Assembly: GCA_017591395.1 (NCBI GenBank)
Contig: WEDG01008727.1
Location: 1-64,000 of the forward strand
DNA from: Schistocephalus solidus
Lineage: Eukaryota; Platyhelminthes; Cestoda; Diphyllobothriidea; Diphyllobothriidae
Reading direction: 5' to 3'
Length of the DNA: 64,000 nucleotides
Positions 56,901-64,000 of this stretch are shown in pieces (position 1 is the stretch's first letter; the number at the start of each line of letters is the position of its first letter). The notes beneath the pieces were generated by a model. It was given only the letters and a program-made list of their open reading frames with translations. It ran no database searches and was not told the origin of the DNA. The position numbers and the translations under genes were made by a program.

Positions 56901-58049
56901 GCGACGCAGACTCATCACTTGTCTACTAACCCAAAGTCTAATATATATCTGTATGAAGGACACAATTAAAATGAATCAAAAATGTAAGTACAAAAGTACA
57001 ATGCACAAAATAAATAGATCAATATTGCCTATTCGTAAAAATCACTAAACTATCTACCATTTACGCATTTGAAACCATCCGTTTACTTTGAAGAATCATT
57101 AAATTGTTGTTTAACTATTTACACTGAACCAAACTTTTCTACTACACTTTCATTGCAGACAAATAGATTACCTCTTAGTAACTTATGAATAATCTCAAGA
57201 CGTGTTTATATGTTCCGCTGAATAAGGATTAGTGATGCGTTAATTTTTGATGTTATTAAATCGTCCTTGAGCAATGTACTATTTTATGGTTATTAATTAG
57301 TTTTCCACAGCTTCTCGGGTATATTATGCGTTAAGCAACTTTTCAGGGCCATAAAACGCCCATAGAGATGTCGGAAGGGGAGAGCGAGCTAACAGCGATA
57401 TGCATATTATTAGATTATATGTTTTATCTCATGAAATGTTAACTGAAGTTCAGAAGCATTTTTTTCAATCGGAAGGGATGACAAAAACCTTAGGGTATAT
57501 TAGATATCGTTCACATTTATCCCAAAATATTTCAGTCACGTCAGCATTGTAACTTTTTATAAGCTTCTTTACGGGTATCTGTATAAACTACCCCATTAAA
57601 CTAGGCCTTTGGAAGTATACTGGGTTTTGCCATTGAATTTTGATTTCAATATAAATTCTTATACATTTTATGCTAAGCATGCAACAGAATATTTTAATTG
57701 GTATTGACTTGGTTATCAGTATATATTATACTTAAAGAACAGGTTTTTCTGTTTTATAAAGTAACTTATGGTAAGAATCTTGAAGCTTCTTAAATTTCCA
57801 TCCATAAAGCATGGTATCTGTCTATTTCTTAACGCTGCTTTGGAAGAATACAACATGGCACACATCTATTAAAAACTACTATGAGCATTGTATACCATCT
57901 GCCTAATGACGTGGATAAATGCATGATTTTTCTTTGACATAATTTAAACAGCATGTAGTGCGCAAACCCTGAATGTAAGTGTAACAGCAGGTTGGGTTCA
58001 AACCCCTTCGGAAACTGAAAAAAATAATTTTTTAAAAACCATTTCTGTT
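53952..58049. other. Non-coding stretch
   Basis: Frames at 55053-55331 and 56603-56929 are hydrophilic and fairly long (92 and 108 codons) but lack domain or splice evidence that I can name. No repeats were recognised. Confidence 0.4.
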
Positions 58050-58077
58050 AGCAGTCGGTGAGCATTCGTCAACGAAT
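58050..58077 (+). mobile_element. SINE tail fragment
   Basis: CAGTCGGTGAGCATTCGTCA followed by ACGAATGTC is the end of a plus-strand SINE tail; the rest of that monomer is missing. Confidence 0.65.
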
Positions 58078-58084
58078 GTCAGTA

Positions 58085-58375
58085 GACAACGGGCCGTGAC
58101 TTAATATGTAGTGTGTTAGACTATTCATCAACAGGTCACGTTTTCGACTCTAAGTTGGTGCATCACTTATGTTTGGATGTGGTTGACTGATGAGGGCTAA
58201 TGAGCCAGAAATGGTCATTCCAGTCTCCCTTGTCTTTGCCAACATTGTTACTCTGCCTCTCCTACTGCTAGCCACTGTGCGGTTGCTGGCAACGCACGGG
58301 AATGAGCCTCAAGGCAGAGCGGAACGATTGAGGTCCGTTAGCGCTCGGTGAACGTTCACTTACGAATGTCCATAT
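58085..58375 (+). mobile_element. tRNA-derived SINE, complete order, plus strand
   Basis: The head (GGGCCGTGACTTAATATG...TCAACAGGTCACGTTTTCGA) leads to the body (GACTGATGAGGGCTAATGAG, CAGTCTCCCTTGTCTTTGCC) and a short CTCCTACTGC tract. The tail follows (CTGCTGGC, AAGGCAGAGCGGAAC, TTAGCGCTCGGTGAACG) and ends at ACGAATGTCC. This is the only complete plus-strand monomer in the window. Confidence 0.85.
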
Positions 58376-58572
58376 TCCTGGTCAAAACCGGCATGATAAC
58401 GAGCCCGTGTCTCAACGGTTAGACCGTTCAACTTTGATCAACAGGTCGTAGGTTCAGGCCACGGGTGGGGAACTCACTTGGGGTTGCACATGACTGGCTG
58501 ATGACAGCTAATGAGCCAGAAATGGACATTCCTCTCTCCCTTGTCTTTGTCAGCATTGTTAATCTACCGCTA
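58376..58572 (+). mobile_element. Second SINE monomer in tandem: linker, head and body
   Basis: The linker CATATTCCTGGTCAAAACCG joins the first tail to ACGAGCCCGTGTCTCAACGG (A-box region). CAGGTCGTAGGTTCAGGCC (B-box region) and the body follow up to CAGCATTGTTAATCTACC. The tail is missing. It is a head-to-tail dimer with the preceding monomer. Confidence 0.85.
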
Positions 58573-61500
58573 ACCTTTTCTTCAAACAGGAAGTTTAAAG
58601 AAGATGGAATTGTTTTACCGAATGAGCGCAAGAAAAGCTATTTATATAGGTTTTCTATAAAATACACTTGAATTTGTATTGGCTTCGAAAATTATGGGGA
58701 AAAGTTATACTAATTAGTTATTGATTTATTACATTTCGCACGTTTTTTTAGGCGGTATGAAAGAATCTTGTTCATAATCGGGAATTTAGATGTAATCCAC
58801 ATATTATCCTGCAGAATATTTAGTAGTACAGGCCTATTTAATTTGTCTTTTCGGATTGTAAACACGTTTCAAAATTTTGATTGACATTTCTTTAGCCAGT
58901 CCATCAACTGTATTTCGTTATAACATAGTGGCATAAATGTTTCATCTCGAATAACCATGTACTTTGAGATTGTTCAGCATTGCACTACAAGATACAACCG
59001 CTCATTCTCACTAGACTGTCAATTAAAATGCTGCTTAGAGGTCAGTTCAGATCCCTCTGTCAAATTATAATTAATGTCCGGGAATACTACATGTGTGAGG
59101 CCCGCGCTCATGCCTATTTAAACCTGATAAGAATTGCAATTGCGTTCCTTTCTATTCAATCCTATGTTGTCTCTGTGGGGGAACAAGATGTGGGTAGGAC
59201 AAGAAACGGCGTGAGTCTCCATGCATATAAAATATATTGTAGACAGAAGTTCCCAGTGTTCGTCTTCTGGATTGCACTGGCGGCAAGAACGGAATGTGGG
59301 ACCCAACACGGGGAACAAGAAAGACGGAATCGGTGGGTATAGCGGCTTAATAGGTACGGTTAAATCAAGAAGAGGACAACGCCAACCTAATCCTAGCCCT
59401 ATGCAATTTGTTTTCGTTAGGGTTCGCATTAGTTGCCAAGTTAGTAGGGTCGCACTACAGTTTGTTGCCCCGAAAAGTGTGTGGATTGCGCGATCCGGTG
59501 GCTTTACCTCAAGCCGAGCAATATGAGCAATATCATTTCCAGCTGAACTGAGCCACTTTTATTCGAACCCTTGACCGGAGTACGAATGAGGCACACTCCG
59601 CGCGATCTTTCACTAGCAACGTAAAATGGATGCGTTTCGAAACTGCCGTGGTTCCCTACTAGTTGCCGCTTGGAAAGTTGGCATTTCATCTGATACTTCG
59701 GTCTGCCGCGTTGGTTATTGTCGACTGTGAGACGCGAACTATTTCTCAATGCACTGGTGAAAACCTAAGGCCAAATAATTTAAAACTTTGGGAGTATTGC
59801 CTTGCAATTTTGATGACGGTATGAGCGTTACCTTAGGCCATGCAGGGACATTATAAACATTTATTTTTCCGAAGGGAATGAATTATCTTATGTAAGCAAA
59901 GAAGCGGATAGTCAACAAAAGATAGGGAAAATGATTTGCTCTTAGCTATCTAATAAGCCATCGACAGCCAGCCGTATTCCACCCAAACCTGAAGGACTGG
60001 TGGTTCATGCAAGTTTTTGTTAAATGAGAGACGAATGCTGAACGGAAATTAAATTAAAAAGTCTTCTCAAGTACGCCTTCCCATTTGAAAATAAAATATT
60101 TCAGATTTTTGGATAAAAGTTTACAAAGTACCCCACCAATTGCCAACTTCTGGTAAGTCACTATTTTATCATTATTTTATAACTTAGTTTGGCGTTAGGA
60201 GTACTGTGATCCCATTGAACGTTTTTAGGCCTCATGTTTTGATCAGAAAATTTGTGCTCGCTTTCTATGGTCTGCCCGAGACATTTATGATTATCCTATG
60301 CTGTCAGACCTTCCTTTACCAGAAAATATCCAGCAGAAATTAGCTCTTTTATGGTTAAGCAAGCTCTCCATATTCGGTTTAAGCACTTTTTATATTAGTG
60401 ACCTCGTGCACAAGCGGAAAGTCCTTTAGAACTGCAGAAGAAAAGGCAGCTTAAATAAATGTTAAACCTTAAATTTTCTGAAAACGCCCACGAATTACGT
60501 GTGAATTTGCAAAAAAGCTTCAAACTCGGAATTTAACTCGAAATCCTTGATGAGAAAGTCTGAAAGTAAAGGAAAATACAGATGGAGGACTAAAAGTAAT
60601 ATTGCTTGGGTCGGAAATAAAGATTTTCCTATAAAATCAGAATCTCTGAAAACATTAACATGTGTAGCAAATATGTCAACGTAGTTTTTGAAAATTCGTG
60701 ATACTTTTTCATGCAGAGGACTAACTAGTTTACATGTCATAAGCACAAAACGGTTAAAAAGAATTTACCCTAGTCTTCAAGGTGAACGTTTTCCATGAAG
60801 TTATGCAGAATGCAGAATATTCATTGTCTGATGGTTTATGGAGTTTCAAAGAGATACTGGAAGAGGTTTCGTTAGTCCATCGTTTGGAACATATTTTGTT
60901 TAAAAAGAGACTTTCGTCGGAGTGTGCAGACCGAATTGATGCAGGATGAAAACTTTATACAGGGTTAAGAGGCCAGCCTTCGACGCAGAAAGTACATTAT
61001 TGTGGTCAGGTGTAAAACAGAACCAATCGACCTAAGGCAAAAGCTGCCTTAAAAGCTCAATAAATATTTCGAAGCTTTCAATGTTCTCGAGTTAGTTCTG
61101 GAAACTTTGTCCACTGCAGTTTATAGCTATCGCGACTTTCCTAGCAAGACAGTTCTCGGATGCTGGTGTTGGTATATTGAATTAAGGTGATTGGTCATTT
61201 CTACACCAGTCTTAGGATCTTTTTTAATCAATAACCCTTAACCTTCATAGTTTTCCAGGGCAGCCATGGAAACTATTGGGCCCTTTTCTAAGGGGTACTG
61301 CTACTTTTTCCTCACAAGCTATAAACCCTCTTTGTTTTTCATGAGAAACCATCCTCATTGTCTTTATTTAGACTTCGCTTCGTGCCAGGACCATAAAGGT
61401 ACTGTAAAGTGGTCATATAACTTCCACGTTACCTTATGAAACGTTAATGTGGCGCACGTACTGACTATAGAATTACGCGTTGGCACACAATAAAATGTAA

Positions 61501-64000
61501 AAAGGGCGTTTCCCTGTGATCAAAGGCTGAAATAGCCACTTTGAAAATGGCGCTCTTATGCATAATTATTGGTTTTGAGTTAGTTAAATTACATATATTT
61601 GGAGATTGGCATTTTCGAAAAAGAAATTCATCTTTTGTACAAATACCCATCCAATTTGATAAATGTGAATGAAAGGTGAAGTTTTAAGTTGATAAATGTT
61701 GGTTTTGTAACCCTTTCTCATTAACTATACTATTTGTCAAGAGAAAAATTTGCGCAAATTCTCAAATTTAGTCTTCAATAGTTACTTTTTAGTCAAATTG
61801 CCTGAATTCTAAATTATTGAATTTTTGTCGAAACCTGTGCTTTTTCATGTGCAAAAAAGGTTATTCGGCTTCACGCGTCAAAACAATAGATAGAATTAAC
61901 AAGCTTTTGAGTACCCCGGATGGATCATCTGGATTGTGTCAGCTATCACACACGTGTCAAACCGAAGGAACCGAAATAAATTATTGTTTGATTATTACCG
62001 TGTTTTATTGCAAAGGACGCAATGATCAGCTTGTTTAAATATACTGTAATCTATTTACGCCGTCTAACCGACTGGAAGAAAATTAATTTTTTTAGAAACA
62101 CTAATAGATGTCGACCGCTAAAGCGTTCCCGTGCAAGGACATAGCGGGCCGAAGAAGTGAAAGAGGTTTACTGACCACCAATCATTGCATTGCCAGCTCT
62201 AGGTGTGATTACATACACAATTTTCGTGGATGAGGGCGAAATTTTTCCCGACCAATAGGAAGCGTGGGCTGTTAAACAACTTGGAAGCATTTCGACAAAG
62301 CACAAGTCTGCAACCAAAGGTGGCACACAAGATGCAGTACATGTCTGGAAAAAAATAAACGTGATTTTTCTTTTATATGCCGACCGGAAAAAAATGAATG
62401 GCCCAACTTTTCCAAATTTTACTTCTTTATGTCCCAAGCTTCTGCGATGTTTTTATAAAGCGAAACTCTGAAAATTGGCATGTATAAAATCTCCAACTAT
62501 TCCATTTATTTTGCTATTTCAAATGGACTGTCAAAACATTTTTCACTTCTTTTAACTAGTGTGCTGGAAATAAGCCTTTTTCCTTTCAAGCGTGAAATGT
62601 GATTCACTAGTGTATTCTTTTCATAGAGAGTTATGCGAGCTCGATATTCAGTGTTTGTTAGACAAACATAGTTTCTGGGAGGCATTGGAATCGTTTCTTT
62701 ACTCTGCTGAGCATCTCAGTTGTCTTGCATTTGTCCAAACAATGTGTTGTATGCCGATTCACCTTGTGTTAAAAACCTACTTGACTGCATACTGAGAATC
62801 AAACTTCGCTGCTTAAGACGAGCCACGCAGTGGGATCTTCGTGTGAAATTTAGTCTACGAGGAGTCGTTATATGAATTGCGACTATGGAATGTGCTTTTT
62901 AATCGTAGAAGTCCCTCCTTTCATTTTTTTATATGAAAACGTAGTTTAAGCTTAGCCATTTTTCAAGACTCTTATTGCTTCTTATGAGTGACGATATTGG
63001 AGAGATCCAAGCACCGGCGTCCTTCTTCAAAATACGTGCCAGGACCTCTTTGGTTCCTTCTAGTGTCGCAGTTTCGTCGGCTAAATATTTTCGACTTTAA
63101 ATTTGCGAAGACTCAAAAAATTGAAAATTAATTTTAACAACTGCAAAGTTCATGAATAGTTGCGCGTGGAATATTAATCGAAATCCTCTGGACGCATTTG
63201 GCTTGTCAGCCTAGACCAAAAGCGAATATACGAGTGTAAATTTAAAGAAACGTGTCGCTATTTCCAACATCTTATTTTGCCACAGCGGAAAATTCCTTTG
63301 TCAAAAAATTTTTGCAGCAATCCTGAAAGGGACAGTAACCTTTACGGGCTCCTTAGTTTTCGGCGTTATTAGGCCAATCTTAGGAGGAAACAGCTTGCAT
63401 AAATTCGGAGCGGGCAGTGGCCACTGGAAGGTTCGGGGTTTCAGGTTCCCTTGTCAAGGAGAGAAGATAGCGCAGGTCCACAACGTCTACTGTGGTTGCA
63501 TGGGTGTGACTGCTTCAGGCACTTTATTACCGCGATGATGTCCTAACGTATTGAAACTAGCAGTATTATTCGATTTCAATAAAAGTCAGCAGGTTTAAGG
63601 CCAGTTCGTTTGCACTGGACCAAATTTTCACAAGGTTTACACAGTCCTACATAATTAATGGTCTCGCTTGAACCCGTCCTTGCATAAAAGGAGACGATAG
63701 AATTTCGCCGCTAGCAAACCGTCTCTTTATTCATTGGACACGAAAACACAAAATTTTTATCAAGGCGACACCGGGAGAACTGAGAGGTCTAAGACCGGAT
63801 AAGTATTTAATTATCATGCTGACGGGAAAAGATCGCTATGCATTATTGTTCAACAAATCGAATTACCAGAAACGTTCTCAAAGCAATTTATGTCCAACAA
63901 TCACAGACCTTGTCAAGCCAGTGGGATGAAAAATTGGTTGAGATCCAAATAAACCAACCTCTGTCAAAAGTCAGAGTCAGTGCAATAGTTATATTTAGTA
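58573..64000. other. AT-rich non-coding end of the window
   Basis: A slightly GC-richer patch at about 59080-59760 has long frames in several readings (for example 58980-59342 and 59118-59429) but no recognisable domain; it could be an unknown repeat. The rest shows nothing I can identify. Confidence 0.4.

Noticed and set aside
56603..56929. 108-codon hydrophilic frame as a possible exon
   Set aside because: No convincing acceptor, domain or poly(A) context; a frame of this length can occur by chance in a window of this size.
58980..59429. Overlapping frames of 101-120 codons on both strands
   Set aside because: Three readings of the same patch are open at once, which points to base composition, not a gene; no domain recognised.
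63413..63460. Possible A/B-box pair (GGGCAGTGGCCACTGG, GTTTCAGGTTCCC)
   Set aside because: The spacing is too short for a tRNA-type promoter and no related copy occurs in the window.

Overview
The window is eukaryotic, AT-rich and mostly non-coding, and its recognisable content is almost entirely transposable elements. The repeat mix points to a flatworm, and I infer a tapeworm of the diphyllobothriid type. It comprises an APE/RT retrotransposon whose C-terminus carries C2H2-like fingers, a Penelope-like element (PLE), and an abundant tRNA-derived SINE. That organism call rests on remembered family resemblance, not a search. No complete host gene, rRNA, functional tRNA, CRISPR array or prokaryotic-style operon is visible.

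Layout. 1-2.5 kb: a young foldback/MITE element with 125-bp inverted arms, two partial relatives, and microsatellites. 2.9 kb: a PLE-end fragment with a decayed hammerhead core. 5.1-9.0 kb: three SINE clusters in which a minus-strand copy abuts a plus-strand copy, giving large palindromes; two carry long TAG trinucleotide tracts. 11.4-11.8 kb: decayed SINE pieces. 12.4-21.1 kb: a visibly GC-richer nest of two minus-strand LINE copies. One copy is nearly full length but broken; the other is internally deleted. Each is flanked on both sides by direct copies of a 250-420 bp repeat (called B here). 21.35 kb: a small exon-like ORF. 24.4-25.6 kb: a decayed PLE on the minus strand. 28.3-29.55 kb: a 1.2-kb TAG-rich array grown from a SINE tail. 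30-33.4 kb: further SINE copies, including a head-to-tail array of 309-bp period. 33.5 kb: a short ORF that is either a terminal exon or a small secreted peptide. 33.8-43 kb: AT-rich sequence with almost nothing recognisable. 43.1-43.8 kb: an inverted-repeat element with a hammerhead-like core in each arm. 48.45 kb: the best hammerhead candidate. 51.1 kb: degenerate telomere-like repeats. 53.7 kb: a PLE GIY-YIG remnant. 58 kb: a tandem SINE pair. 58.6-64 kb: AT-rich sequence without clear features.

How the parts fit. The hammerhead-like motifs (2.9, 43.2, 43.7 and 48.5 kb) and the PLE protein fragments (24-26 and 53.7 kb) fit the known association of minimal hammerhead ribozymes with PLE terminal repeats. 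The SINE has a tRNA-Arg-like pol III promoter, forms tandem multimers through a conserved linker, and carries a CTGATGA...GAAA core that looks like part of a hammerhead but lacks convincing stems I and III. The most interesting hypothesis is a ribozyme-bearing retroelement system in this genome, analogous to but distinct from the schistosome Sm-alpha repeat. All protein-coding transposon remnants seen are broken by stops, frameshifts or deletions.
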